A DNA stretch of 64,000 bases from JACMLD01 sp039919885 (GTDB taxonomy: Bacteria > Bacteroidota > Bacteroidia > Chitinophagales > Chitinophagaceae), in assembly GCA_039919885.1 (NCBI GenBank), contig JBDSEV010000068.1:37344-101343 (forward strand), read 5' to 3'. The translations under genes and the position numbers were made by a program. Below, one piece after another: positions 8,711-17,982 of the stretch (the first letter of the stretch is position 1; the number at the start of each line of letters is the position of its first letter). The notes beneath the pieces were generated by a model. That model was not told the DNA's origin and did no database searches. It saw only the letters and a list, made by a program, of their open reading frames with translations.

Positions 8711-10717
8711 ATGCTGGCAGGATTAACAAATGTAACGTTTGAATTTGGGGCACGGGTGATTGTACAGGACGCTACCTGGCATATACAGCCGGGCGAGCGC
8801 ATCGGCCTGATTGGCTACAACGGAACCGGAAAATCAACTTTATTGAAACTACTGGTGGGCGGCTTTTCGGCCAGCGCGGGCACGGTAGAAAAAGGACGGG
8901 ATACCAGTATCGGCTACCTGCACCAGGATCTGCTGAGCTTCGACTCAAACGATTCGATTTTAAAAGTAGCGATGGGCGCTTTCGAGCGGGTACTGGCATT
9001 GGAAAAAGAAATCGAACGCCTCGGTAAAGCGTTGGAGGCCAACCATGAAGACGAAAAAATACTACATGATTACAGCGACCGTTTACACGAAATGGATGTG
9101 CTGGATGGCTATAATATTCACCATAAAACGGAAGAAGTACTACAGGGACTTGGTTTTGCCAATGCCGATCTTGAGCGCCCCTACCGCGAGTACAGCGGTG
9201 GCTGGCGGATGCGGGTGTTGCTGGCAAAAATGATTTTGCAACAGCCCGATCTCTTGCTGTTGGATGAACCGACCAATCACCTCGATCTGCCGTCTATTGA
9301 ATGGCTGGAGAAATACCTGCTGCATTACCAGGGATCCGTGGTGATTGTTAGTCACGATAAGTACTTTCTGAACCGGATGGTTACCAAGATTGTGGAGCTT
9401 TACCAGAAAGAACTGCATGTGTACAACGGCAATTATGATTTCTATGAAACAGAAAAAGTAATGCGGGTGGAGTTACAGCAGCGGGCTTTTGAGAACCAGC
9501 AGGATTATATCCGGCAGCAGGAGAAGTTTATTGAACGATTTAAGGCAAAAGCCAGCAAAGCGGCCGCAGCGCAGAGTATCGTTAAGCGGCTCGACCGGCT
9601 GGAACGGATTGAAGATGTAGAAATTGAGCGTCCCAATATAAAAATTAATTTCAGGGTAGACAAAACGCCCGGCAGGGTTTTGGTGGAGTTAAAACATATC
9701 AGTAAAAAATTCCCGGCCATCACCATCGTAGAAGACGCTTCCGCCGAAATTAACCGGGGCGATAAAATAGCCCTCATTGGCGCCAATGGCAAAGGAAAAT
9801 CTACCCTGCTGCGCATCATAGCCGGCGCTGAACCTTTTGATGGAGAAAGAAAATGGGGTCATAATGTTGATGAAAGTTTCTACGCGCAGCACCAACTGGA
9901 AGCGCTGAACGTAAACAATACCATCCTGGATGAAATGAAGGAATGTGGGAGCCAGCAAACAGAGCAGGAGCTGCGCAATTTGCTGGGTTGCTTTTTATTT
10001 GGTGGCGATGATGTAGACAAGAAAATTAAAATATTAAGCGGCGGCGAAAAAGCGCGTGTGGCATTGGCTAAAACAATTACCAGCAAAGCCAATTTTCTAT
10101 TGCTGGATGAACCTACCAATCACCTGGACATTCACTCCGTGGAATTGCTGATTGATGCATTAAAAAAATATGAAGGCACCCTGATACTGGTGAGTCATGA
10201 CCGTTATTTTGTTTCCAAAACGGTTAATACGATATGGGAAATTGACGAAAATAAAATCAGGGAATTTAAGGGCAGTTACGATGAATGGGCTGACTGGAAA
10301 GAAAGAAACGTTGCCAGCAGCAAAAAATCAGCAGCTGAGAACAAACAGACCGGCACTACACAAAAGCAACCTGCCGCAGCGGATACCAAAAAAACGCAGG
10401 CCGTCTCTAAACAAGCAAATGCGCAGCCGTCAGCAATTGGCACGGCTTCTGCACCAATAAACAAGGAAGCAAAAAAAGAATTACAAAAACAACAGCGGAT
10501 ATTTCAGGAACTGGAAGCCGCTATAAGCACAATCACCGACAGGAAGACGCGTTTGCAGGCTTCTATGAGTTCGCCGGAAACATATTCAGATAAAACCAAG
10601 TTTATGGTAACGGAAAACGATTACAAGGCGGCCATGGCGGAACTGGAAAAACTAAACAAGCAATATGAACAGGTATTTGAAAAGATCATGGACCTGGAAG
10701 CCGGCGGATCGGCTTAA
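8711..10717 (+). CDS. ABC-F family ATPase (Uup/YdiF-like)
   Basis: The ATG at 8711 starts directly before the first ATPase domain (MLAGLTNVTFEFG). The 668-residue protein has two ATPase domains in tandem and no membrane segment. Walker A motifs are GYNGTGKST (about 35-43) and GANGKGKST (about 356-364); signatures are YSGGWRMRV (about 161) and LSGGEKARV (about 442); both Walker B motifs read LLLDEPTNHLD. A charged linker joins the domains, and the C-terminus has an Ala/Gln/Lys-rich spacer followed by a coiled-coil extension (QQRIFQELEAAIS onward). ABC-F proteins act on ribosomes, or on DNA structures in the case of Uup, rather than in transport. The paralogue type cannot be fixed without phylogeny; there is no drug-resistance context. 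Confidence 0.93.
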   Translation: MLAGLTNVTFEFGARVIVQDATWHIQPGERIGLIGYNGTGKSTLLKLLVGGFSASAGTVEKGRDTSIGYLHQDLLSFDSNDSILKVAMGAFERVLALEKEIERLGKALEANHEDEKILHDYSDRLHEMDVLDGYNIHHKTEEVLQGLGFANADLERPYREYSGGWRMRVLLAKMILQQPDLLLLDEPTNHLDLPSIEWLEKYLLHYQGSVVIVSHDKYFLNRMVTKIVELYQKELHVYNGNYDFYETEKVMRVELQQRAFENQQDYIRQQEKFIERFKAKASKAAAAQSIVKRLDRLERIEDVEIERPNIKINFRVDKTPGRVLVELKHISKKFPAITIVEDASAEINRGDKIALIGANGKGKSTLLRIIAGAEPFDGERKWGHNVDESFYAQHQLEALNVNNTILDEMKECGSQQTEQELRNLLGCFLFGGDDVDKKIKILSGGEKARVALAKTITSKANFLLLDEPTNHLDIHSVELLIDALKKYEGTLILVSHDRYFVSKTVNTIWEIDENKIREFKGSYDEWADWKERNVASSKKSAAENKQTGTTQKQPAAADTKKTQAVSKQANAQPSAIGTASAPINKEAKKELQKQQRIFQELEAAISTITDRKTRLQASMSSPETYSDKTKFMVTENDYKAAMAELEKLNKQYEQVFEKIMDLEAGGSA

Positions 10718-10816
10718 AGTTTGTATTGTTACCACATAATAAGCATTGCCGTGTTAAAAGCAATTTGATTCATTTATTGATTGTATCAATTTTATTCACC
10801 AATAAAAATACCAATT

Positions 10817-11317
10817 ATGCGTACATCCATTCAAAGGTTTGCTTTTCTATTATCAGCCGCTGCAATAGTAGTGCTGTCTTCCTGCAAAGGAGGCGTGAAA
10901 GACGCTGATCTTGAAAAAACAGTGAACGATAAAATTTCGGCCGTTTCTGCTGATGTTACAAACGCCAGTTCTACCGTAAAAGATGGGGTGGTTACCCTAA
11001 ATGGCGAGTTCAGGGATGAGTCTTCCAAATCAGCTTTTGAAACCACCGTTAAAGCAATCCCAGGCGTAAAGTCAGTAGTAAATAATACCACCGTTGTACC
11101 GCCACCACCACCGGCGCCAGTTGTTATTGCAGCAGACGATCCATTGATGCAGGGTGTTACGGATGCCACTAAAGATTTTCCAGGCGTTAAAGCAGACGTA
11201 AAAGACGGCGTCATTACGCTTACCGGCGATATAAAAAGGAGCAGCTTGACTACGCTAATGAAAAGTCTGAATACATTAAAGCCTAAGAAAATCGAAAACA
11301 AATTAACCATTAATTAA
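10817..11317 (+). CDS. Lipoprotein with two BON domains
   Basis: The ATG at 10817 starts a lipoprotein signal peptide with lipobox VLSSC (Cys 23). The mature 144 residues contain two BON-type repeats of similar layout, DVTNASSTVKDGVVTLNGEF and GVKADVKDGVITLTGDIKR, separated by a proline-rich linker (PPPPPAPVV). BON domains bind phospholipids or envelope polymers and occur in osmotic-stress proteins such as OsmY. The next gene starts 17 bases downstream, so the two are co-transcribed and probably act together at the cell envelope. The exact ligand is unknown. Confidence 0.88.
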   Translation: MRTSIQRFAFLLSAAAIVVLSSCKGGVKDADLEKTVNDKISAVSADVTNASSTVKDGVVTLNGEFRDESSKSAFETTVKAIPGVKSVVNNTTVVPPPPPAPVVIAADDPLMQGVTDATKDFPGVKADVKDGVITLTGDIKRSSLTTLMKSLNTLKPKKIENKLTIN

Positions 11318-11320
11318 AAC

Positions 11321-11325
11321 GGAGG
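11321..11325 (+). promoter_or_regulatory. Strong Shine-Dalgarno sequence GGAGG
   Basis: GGAGG lies nine bases before the ATG at 11335. Bacteroidota genes usually lack such sites, and most genes in this window do too, so this one stands out and fixes the start of the SH3 gene. It may support strong translation of the second gene of the pair. Confidence 0.6.
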
Positions 11326-11334
11326 AACCAAATT

Positions 11335-11754
11335 ATGGCATTACAGGATAAATATAGAGAACTGCTGGATGCAGCCAGTACCGCCGGCGTTTCAAATCTG
11401 CAGGTGCGTGAGCAAGACAGTGTTTTATACATCGACGGAGATGCACCAACCGGAGACGCAAAAGATAAGCTATGGGCAATATACAATAAGATCGATCCAG
11501 ATTTCAGGGCAGGCGATGTAGTAATGAATGTAAATGTTGCTGCAGGTGTTGCAGGTACAAAAGCAAAAGTTACTACCGACAGTTCTAACCTGAATATTCG
11601 CAAAGGGCCGGGTACCGATCAGCCAATTGTGGGCAAGGCTGCGCATGCTTCCGAAGTAACCTTGATCAGCAAAGCAAACGACCAATGGTGGTTGGTGAAA
11701 ACGGAGAAGGGCGAAGAAGGATATGCCTATGCGCAATACCTGACACCGCAGTAA
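11335..11754 (+). CDS. SH3 domain protein with N-terminal BON/LysM-like region
   Basis: This 139-residue protein has no evident signal peptide. Residues 1-70 (MALQDKYRELLDAAS, then LQVREQDSVLYIDGDAPTG) resemble the N-terminal BON-like part of small bacterial stress proteins. Residues about 74-137 form a bacterial SH3 domain with the hallmark LNIRKGPGTDQPIVGKA and the closing WWLVKTEKGEEGYAYAQYL. Bacterial SH3 domains often bind peptidoglycan or peptides. Translation is driven by the GGAGG site at 11321, and the BON lipoprotein gene ends 17 bases upstream. Export without a visible signal is unexplained, so a cytoplasmic role is also possible. Confidence 0.83.
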   Translation: MALQDKYRELLDAASTAGVSNLQVREQDSVLYIDGDAPTGDAKDKLWAIYNKIDPDFRAGDVVMNVNVAAGVAGTKAKVTTDSSNLNIRKGPGTDQPIVGKAAHASEVTLISKANDQWWLVKTEKGEEGYAYAQYLTPQ

Positions 11755-11778
11755 AAAAAAGCTATCATAATTTTAAGT

Positions 11779-11810
11779 AAGGCTGCTGTAGAAGGCAGCT
11801 TTATTTTTTT
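11779..11810 (+). terminator. Rho-independent terminator after the BON/SH3 pair
   Basis: AAGGCTGC (11779-11786) pairs with GCAGCTTT (11795-11802), eight pairs including one G-U, and is followed by TTTTTTT at 11804-11810. It ends the two-gene BON/SH3 unit. The T-run overlaps the place expected for the -33 element of the next gene. Confidence 0.75.
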
Positions 11811-11829
11811 AAAACCAGTCTTATCTGTG

Positions 11830-11837
11830 TAAATTTG
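11830..11837 (+). promoter_or_regulatory. Bacteroidota -7 element TAAATTTG before the patatin gene
   Basis: TAAATTTG matches TAnnTTTG. Exactly 19 bases upstream lies TTTT (11807-11810), three of four matches to the -33 TTTG. The ATG follows at 11851, which would give a leader of about 8 bases. Confidence 0.5.
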
Positions 11838-11850
11838 AGGCTCCTCATTT

Positions 11851-14097
11851 ATGAACAGATTTTCATTTATAGCTGTACTGGCTGTACTGGTAATTGGCTG
11901 TTGCGGTACCGCCGCTGGCCAGCAATTGGGCGAACGGCCTAAAATAGGACTTACGTTAAGCGGTGGCGGTGCAAAAGGCCTGGCGCATATTGGAATACTC
12001 AAGGCCATTGATTCTGCCGGATTAAAAATAGACTACATTACCGGCACCAGCATGGGCAGCATCATAGGTGCGTTATATGCGGTTGGCTACCCGGCAGATT
12101 CAATAGAAAAAATGGCCCGCACTATCAACTGGGACCTGCTGCTGAGCAACCAGGCGTCACTGCGGACGCTTTTTATGGAAGAAAAAGATGAGTACAGCAA
12201 GTATACGGTTGAACTGCCATGGGTGAACCATGGCTTCCAGTTACCGACGGGTGTGTTGCAGGGTCAGGAGTTGTGGCTGAAGCTGTCTGAGATGTTGTTT
12301 CCCGTGTATAATCAGAAAGATTTTTCAAAGTTTAATATTCCTTTCAAATGCATCGGCACTGATGTTGGCAATGGCGAAGCGGTTGTAATGAGTCATGGTG
12401 AAATAACCTCCGCCATCCGTGCCAGCATGGCCATTCCATCGTTTTTTACGGCGGTAGATTTTGATAATAAACGACTGGTAGATGGCGGCATTGTAAGAAA
12501 TTTTCCGGTACGCGATGTTAAAGAAATGGGCGCAGGATTTGTAATTGGCAGCAATGTGGCCGGTGGATTGTTGTCTTCTGATAAAGTAAGAAATGTAATA
12601 CAGGTTTTACTGCAGGTGGCTTTTTTTCGTGAGGCACAGGATCATAAAGAAGAAGTAGGATTGTGCGATATCTATGTGCCTTTCGACATGCCGCAATACA
12701 ATATGGGCAGCTTTGCGCAATCAGCCGAAATCCTTAACCTTGGCATAAAAGAAGGGCGGGCATTATATCCCCGTTTTAAAAAAATAGCGGATTCCTTAAA
12801 CGCCATCTATGGTGTGCAAAACGTGGTCATCAACCGACTACCCAGGCCAGGACCGGTAAAGATTTCTTCCTACGAAATAAGAGGACTGCGCAATACAGAT
12901 CCAGATTTTTTTGTTCATACGATGGACCTGGTTACTAACCAGCTATATACCCCGCAGCACTTGTCCAGGATGGTGCGTGCCGCATTTGGCACCCGGTATT
13001 ACAGTCGCGTTACCTATGCGCTGGAAATACAACCAGACAGTTCCAGCAAAATAATATTTGATGTAACAGAGAACCCGCTCTCGTTTGCAAAACTTAGCCT
13101 GCATTACAACAAATTCAGCGGCATAGCGGCCATCGTTAACTTCACTACGCGCAACCTGATCATTACCAATTCGAGAGATTTAGTAACGTTCAATATCGGT
13201 GAGACGTTCCGCGTACGGGCAGAACACCTGCAATACCTGGGACGTCGTAAAAACTTTTCGCTCAGCCTTGCCGGGCAGTATGATCGTTTTGACGTAAACA
13301 CCTACAATACTTACAAACAAAGTGGTATCTATAAACAAGCTTTTTTTAAATTCGATTCAAAATTCCAGTACTCCACCCAACGCAATCTTTCATTGGGTGT
13401 AGGAGAAAAGTTTGAAACCATTTCCTATAAACCGGCCATTCTTTCCGGCTTCCAGTTTAGCGGAAATAATAACTTTTTTACCACCTACTTTTTTGTAACA
13501 CACAACAGCCTGGATAAAGTGGTGTACCCGCGCAGGGGCATTAAGCTGCACACCGAATTTGGTTTTACGGGCAGCCAATCGCCCGGCGTTGATTTTTTCA
13601 CGAACGGGCAACGCATAATGCCCGATTCCCTAAAAGTGTCGGACAAGCCCTATCCGCGGCTGATTTTTAATTTTGATGGATATACGCCATTGAGCAGGCG
13701 CAGCACGCTTGAACTGCTGGTGCAGAGCGGCGTAAATTTTAATTACAGTAATAACCTGATGAACGAATTTTCCGTTGGTGGATTAACCGCGCTTTTCCGC
13801 AACCAGGTAGTATTTGCCGGCCTGCAGGAAGGCTCTTTTTATACACCGGCAATGGCAGCTTTCCAGGGTGCTTACCGGTATGAATTATTAAACAATACCT
13901 ACCTCACGGCAAGGGCCAATGTACTGTTCAATAATTTTATAAGCAAGAGTAAATTTTTTCAAAACCCCAATGTGATGTCAGGATATGCACTCACCTTTGG
14001 ATACAACTTTGCTCTAGGTCCGCTTGAGTTTAGCCTCATGTACAGCGATCAGTCGAAAAACCTCAGCAGCTATGTAAATATTGGAATACCGTTTTAA
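11851..14097 (+). CDS. Patatin-like phospholipase with C-terminal outer membrane barrel (type Vd-like)
   Basis: A signal peptide (MNRFSFIAVLAVLVIGCC) precedes a patatin domain with oxyanion motif GGGAKG (39-44), nucleophile Ser 67 in GTSMG and catalytic Asp 211 in DGG. After residue 325 comes a POTRA-like segment (KISSYEIRGLRNTDPDF), then a region of alternating strands to the end at 748, matching the bacterial surface antigen/BamA-type barrel and closing with Phe (NIGIPF). Such fused proteins sit in the outer membrane and have lipase activity; Pseudomonas PlpD is the known type. The domain order strongly supports the call. Whether the patatin domain is cleaved off and released is not visible. 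Confidence 0.92.
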   Translation: MNRFSFIAVLAVLVIGCCGTAAGQQLGERPKIGLTLSGGGAKGLAHIGILKAIDSAGLKIDYITGTSMGSIIGALYAVGYPADSIEKMARTINWDLLLSNQASLRTLFMEEKDEYSKYTVELPWVNHGFQLPTGVLQGQELWLKLSEMLFPVYNQKDFSKFNIPFKCIGTDVGNGEAVVMSHGEITSAIRASMAIPSFFTAVDFDNKRLVDGGIVRNFPVRDVKEMGAGFVIGSNVAGGLLSSDKVRNVIQVLLQVAFFREAQDHKEEVGLCDIYVPFDMPQYNMGSFAQSAEILNLGIKEGRALYPRFKKIADSLNAIYGVQNVVINRLPRPGPVKISSYEIRGLRNTDPDFFVHTMDLVTNQLYTPQHLSRMVRAAFGTRYYSRVTYALEIQPDSSSKIIFDVTENPLSFAKLSLHYNKFSGIAAIVNFTTRNLIITNSRDLVTFNIGETFRVRAEHLQYLGRRKNFSLSLAGQYDRFDVNTYNTYKQSGIYKQAFFKFDSKFQYSTQRNLSLGVGEKFETISYKPAILSGFQFSGNNNFFTTYFFVTHNSLDKVVYPRRGIKLHTEFGFTGSQSPGVDFFTNGQRIMPDSLKVSDKPYPRLIFNFDGYTPLSRRSTLELLVQSGVNFNYSNNLMNEFSVGGLTALFRNQVVFAGLQEGSFYTPAMAAFQGAYRYELLNNTYLTARANVLFNNFISKSKFFQNPNVMSGYALTFGYNFALGPLEFSLMYSDQSKNLSSYVNIGIPF

Positions 14098-14130
14098 AAA
14101 AACGCGCCGGTTTCACGTTCGCCCAGGCCC

Positions 14131-15234
14131 TCAGGCATTCTTTCCATAGCTGTTTGCCTTTACAAAATCGCTTACCAGGTAACCAATCAGTTTACCTGTA
14201 GTATCATCCCTATTGCCATCGTGCAATTGCGTAGCACCTTCGCAAATATGCAGGTAGGCCGGCTTGCTATCCATTCCGGCAAAATTTATAAACTGCCTTG
14301 CGTGCACTGAACTGATACCGGCGGGCGTGGCAGCGCTGGACAACACAGCTTCGATGCAATCCAGGTCTAATTCGATACCAGTATAATTATCGTCTGTAAA
14401 ACCAGTAGCATGCGCAACGGCCTGAATAAAATTTCTTTTCTCATGAATAAATATGTCTTCATAAGTAATGAAGTCGATAAAAGGATTGTTCACAATGTCC
14501 AGCCAAACGTTTTGCGGCAGGTAATTTTCGTGCACGCCCACTGCGCAGTATTTAAGCAGGAACCCATCTTCCTCGGCATAACGAAATCCGTTGCCACTGT
14601 GTCTTCCTTCCGCAGGCCGAAAATCAGTATGTGCATCCAGGTTAATAGCGTTTATCTGCGCAAGGGGTAACAAACCTGCTTTATACAATCCTTTTGCGCT
14701 GCCTTTTATCAGCGGGTACGCATTGTTGTGGCCGCCACCAATCGCCACCGGTATCTTATTGTGCGCAGTAATGTGTTTCACGAGGCTTTCCACTTCTTCA
14801 TCTATCAGGTTAACGGCATGCCTGTAGGCGTCAATTCTTTCTTCCTGCCCGTGCGCATGCTGTTCTATCAGGTATTTGATATCTCCAAAATCAAAATGAC
14901 CCAGCAACAACAACTCCTCCCCGCTTAAAAAATCATTGCTCTGTATATTCAGGAAAGCACTAAGGAAGGGTGTCCATACGGAATCTGTACCACCAATGCC
15001 GTAATTGCCTTTAACCCCGATGTCTTCCGGTATACCGAATAATACATACCTGGCCGAAGACTGCCGCAGCGATTGCTCCAGGTGATTGTTATCATTGATG
15101 ACCTGGATGCGTTCGCCCAGTTTGGTTTCGAACCTGCGTATGCGCGTGAGCGATAGTACATCGTCTTTGTCGTAATATTTAAAGTGATGGGTTTGTGCGC
15201 CGGCAGCGTGCACGGCGGGTTGCGTGGCTTGCAT
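14131..15234 (-). CDS. Ureohydrolase family protein (formimidoylglutamase/arginase-like)
   Basis: The 367-residue protein carries the metal-binding motifs of the arginase family: GGGHNN (166-171, where GGDHS is usual), DAHTD (200-204) and ELDLD (288-292), giving ligands His 169, Asp 200, His 202, Asp 204, Asp 290 and Asp 292. The N-terminal 60 residues are an extension typical of Bacteroidota formimidoylglutamase-like members. It should hydrolyse a guanidino or formimino group with a dinuclear Mn centre in the cytosol. No hut genes or arginine genes are adjacent, so the substrate (formiminoglutamate, arginine or agmatine) is uncertain. The gene is convergent with the patatin gene. Confidence 0.85.
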   Translation of the reverse strand: MQATQPAVHAAGAQTHHFKYYDKDDVLSLTRIRRFETKLGERIQVINDNNHLEQSLRQSSARYVLFGIPEDIGVKGNYGIGGTDSVWTPFLSAFLNIQSNDFLSGEELLLLGHFDFGDIKYLIEQHAHGQEERIDAYRHAVNLIDEEVESLVKHITAHNKIPVAIGGGHNNAYPLIKGSAKGLYKAGLLPLAQINAINLDAHTDFRPAEGRHSGNGFRYAEEDGFLLKYCAVGVHENYLPQNVWLDIVNNPFIDFITYEDIFIHEKRNFIQAVAHATGFTDDNYTGIELDLDCIEAVLSSAATPAGISSVHARQFINFAGMDSKPAYLHICEGATQLHDGNRDDTTGKLIGYLVSDFVKANSYGKNA

Positions 15235-15493
15235 ATGACTTAATTTGAATTAAAAGGTAGTATTTTTTTTAAAAACCCGCGCGCAGATATTTTTTACGCG
15301 TTGTCAGCACTGCTGCAGCGTTCCTTAGACCAATTCGTCATTTATCATAGCCGGCTCATCCACTTTGCCGCCAAAAGCAGGGGGTTGGCTTGAGAACGAT
15401 AAAATTTGCTTTCTTGCAGGAGTAGCTGCTGGCTGCTTCCTGTTCACGCCATCCCAAAAGGAGCATTTGGTGGCAGCGATTTCGGTTGTTTGA

Positions 15494-16363
15494 TTAAAAT
15501 AACGTGACCGACCAGGTGCGTTCAAAATTTTTGGCCGGCTGTAAAACATGTATCCCTTCTTTATTGACCAGTTGCTGATCCGTTTGCACGCTGTCGGCGA
15601 TGCCGCACCAGGGTTCTATACAGACAAAATCTGCATTTTTTGCCGCCCAGATACCCAGGTAAGGAAAACCTGTAAAATCAAAGAGCAAACCGTGCGTATG
15701 CTTATCAGTTTTCAATGTTACACTATTGGAAGAAAGCCCCTTGAATACCAATGCATCTTTTTGAAACAGCTGTTTGCTGAGCGGCAATTTGTTACTTTGA
15801 TTAAATACTTCTTCCGTTGTATTTTCTATCAGCCCGTCCTTTGAAATCGGCCAGCGGCCCGCGTGTTCGGGATTATTGAATTCGAGGTAATAATCGGTGT
15901 AACTACTGTCTGCTGAGAGCGGCAATTTGAATGCCGGGTGGCCACCCACCGAAAAATACATAGCCGATTTATCCTTGTTGCTGATACTGTAAGTTGTTTT
16001 TACACTGTTTTCATTCAGTTCATACTGTACATCGAACCGGAAAACGAACGGATACCGGGCAAGGGTTGCTGCATTGCTTTCCAGCGTACAGGTAACACTG
16101 CTGGCAGTTTGCGCGGTAACCGAAAATTCCATCTCCCTGGCAAAACAATGGCGACCCAGCTGGTAGGTTTTATCTTTGAAATAATAAGTATCGTTTTTAA
16201 GCGTGCCCACAATTGGAAAAAGCACGGGCGACTTTTTACCCCAGAAAGCCGGATCACCGCTCCACAGGTATTCCATCTGCAACACTTTGTTATAAATCTG
16301 CTGTAATTCTGCTCCTTTTGTATCAACTATCACACGGAGGTGCGTATTTTCTATCGTAATCAT
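15494..16363 (-). CDS. Aldose 1-epimerase family protein (LacX-like)
   Basis: This 289-residue cytosolic protein has the galactose mutarotase-like fold signatures: AELQQIYNKVLQMEYLWSGD near the start, SVGGHPAFKLPL with the catalytic-type His (about residue 149), and CIEPWCGIADS with the expected catalytic Glu near 250. Members interconvert alpha and beta anomers of hexoses, and LacX-like ones have an undefined sugar or hexose-phosphate substrate. The start at 16363 (MITIENTHLRVIV) fits the family. It stands alone, divergent from the helicase gene, so context adds nothing about its sugar. Confidence 0.88.
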   Translation of the reverse strand: MITIENTHLRVIVDTKGAELQQIYNKVLQMEYLWSGDPAFWGKKSPVLFPIVGTLKNDTYYFKDKTYQLGRHCFAREMEFSVTAQTASSVTCTLESNAATLARYPFVFRFDVQYELNENSVKTTYSISNKDKSAMYFSVGGHPAFKLPLSADSSYTDYYLEFNNPEHAGRWPISKDGLIENTTEEVFNQSNKLPLSKQLFQKDALVFKGLSSNSVTLKTDKHTHGLLFDFTGFPYLGIWAAKNADFVCIEPWCGIADSVQTDQQLVNKEGIHVLQPAKNFERTWSVTLF

Positions 16364-16516
16364 GCTTGCGGGTTAAAAAATGAATCTGACTGTGTGCATT
16401 CCACCCTCAAATATAATAACGCTGGCATGAAAACAGTTTATTTTCAATGCAATTCACCTATATGAATGCAGTTACCACGCCCTTTAATTGAGATCATCCG
16501 TCACAGGTAAGTTTCG

Positions 16517-16524
16517 TATTTTTG
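16517..16524 (+). promoter_or_regulatory. Bacteroidota -7 element TATTTTTG directly before the helicase ATG
   Basis: TATTTTTG ends six bases before the ATG at 16530. Transcription would begin at or within a base or two of the start codon, so the mRNA may be leaderless. No TTTG is present at the canonical 19-base spacing. Confidence 0.5.
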
Positions 16525-16529
16525 CCGCC

Positions 16530-17858
16530 ATGCAAAAGAAAACCTGGTCTACGGCTGCCATCCTGGCAAGTTTAGAAATTGACGCACTGAACGAGATGCA
16601 ACTTGCTTCTATTGAAGCTAATAAAAGCAACAACAATGTAATATTATTATCAGCTACCGGCTCCGGAAAAACAATTGGCTTCCTGTTGCCGATCTTATCC
16701 GGACTTGATACGACAAATACAAAAACGCAGGCGATGATCATTGTCCCTTCCCGGGAACTGGCGCTGCAGATAGAGCAGGTATTCAAGAAAATGGGAACCC
16801 CTTTCAAAGTGACCTGCTGTTACGGTGGGCATTTACGCGAGACGGAAGAAAATAACCTGGTAGAACCGCCGGCTTTGCTGATAGGGACGCCAGGCCGTCT
16901 TGCCGACCATATCAGGAGGGGTAATATTAGTACAGATACCATTGAAACCCTGGTATTGGATGAATTTGATAAATCACTGGAACTGGGCTTTAAAGAAGAA
17001 ATTTCGTTTATCCTGGGAAAGCTGGTAAACGTTAAAAAAAGAATACTCACTTCTGCTACCGAAGCCGTTGAAATACCCGCTTTTATTAACATGGAGGCAC
17101 CCGCGCGGCTAAATTTTACGGGCCCGGGTACCGCAGATGCGGAAAAACTATGGGTAAAAACCGTTCTGAGCAACGATAAAGATAAATCTGATACGCTTTT
17201 CAGACTGATTTGTATGCTGGGTAACCGGTCTGCCATCGTTTTTTGCAACCACCGTGAATCTGTAGACCGCACCAGTGCACTGCTTAAAGAAAAAGGAATT
17301 GTAAACGTGTTTTACCACGGCGCATTGGAACAACAGGAACGCGACAGCGCCCTTTGCAAATTCAGGAATGGCACCGCCAATGTACTGGTAACTACCGACC
17401 TGGCGTCAAGGGGGCTTGACATACCCAATATCCGGTATATTATTCATTACCATTTGCCTGCCACAGAAGACGTGTACACCCATCGCAACGGCAGAACGGC
17501 GCGTATGGATGCAAGTGGAACGGTAATAATGATTTTGTCGCCCGATGAAAAGCTTCCAGCATACGTACCCGCGGACGCGGAACAGCTGGAGTTACCGGAA
17601 ACGGCTGAACTGCCGGAAAAGCCAAAATGGTCTACCCTGTTTATCAGTGCGGGCAAAAAAGACAAAGTAAACAAAATTGATATTGTGGGATTTCTATCGC
17701 ACAAAGGGCAATTAAAAAAAGAAGACATCGGGCTGATTGAAGTAAAAGATTTTTTCTCTTTTGTTGCCATCCGTAAATCCAAAGCAAGCGCAACGTTGCA
17801 ACTCATAAAAACGGAGAAGATAAAAAATAAAAAGGTACGGATTGATGTGGCTAAATAG
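16530..17858 (+). CDS. DEAD-box RNA helicase, DbpA-like
   Basis: From the ATG at 16530 the protein has 442 residues. Helicase motifs are clear: motif I SATGSGKT (41-48), Ia VPSRELALQ (72-80), Ib GTPGR (119-123), III SAT (175-177) and VI HRNGRTAR near 320. Motif II reads DEFD (144-147) instead of DEAD. The last 75 residues (LFISAGKKDKVNKIDIVGFL onward) match the DbpA C-terminal RNA-binding domain, which in E. coli DbpA recognises hairpin 92 of 23S rRNA. A role in 50S subunit assembly is therefore likely. The start is supported by the promoter element just upstream; an earlier in-frame ATG at 16488 would lie before that promoter. Confidence 0.9.
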   Translation: MQKKTWSTAAILASLEIDALNEMQLASIEANKSNNNVILLSATGSGKTIGFLLPILSGLDTTNTKTQAMIIVPSRELALQIEQVFKKMGTPFKVTCCYGGHLRETEENNLVEPPALLIGTPGRLADHIRRGNISTDTIETLVLDEFDKSLELGFKEEISFILGKLVNVKKRILTSATEAVEIPAFINMEAPARLNFTGPGTADAEKLWVKTVLSNDKDKSDTLFRLICMLGNRSAIVFCNHRESVDRTSALLKEKGIVNVFYHGALEQQERDSALCKFRNGTANVLVTTDLASRGLDIPNIRYIIHYHLPATEDVYTHRNGRTARMDASGTVIMILSPDEKLPAYVPADAEQLELPETAELPEKPKWSTLFISAGKKDKVNKIDIVGFLSHKGQLKKEDIGLIEVKDFFSFVAIRKSKASATLQLIKTEKIKNKKVRIDVAK

Positions 17859-17982
17859 CCTGGTTGCATGGCACGGGCACATGCATGCTTTCAGCGCGCT
17901 GTGTGTTTTTATTTATCGTTGCTTACAAAAAAGGGATGCATTGTCTCCAACACAGAACGGTGTATGCAAAGCAGCATAACTT

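Noticed and set aside
15325..15549. A 74-codon minus-strand frame ending VDEPAMINDELV next to the epimerase gene
   Set aside because: It overlaps the 3' end of the epimerase gene in another frame, its non-overlapping part has no clear ATG, and no family could be recognised. It could be a gene remnant but support is too weak.
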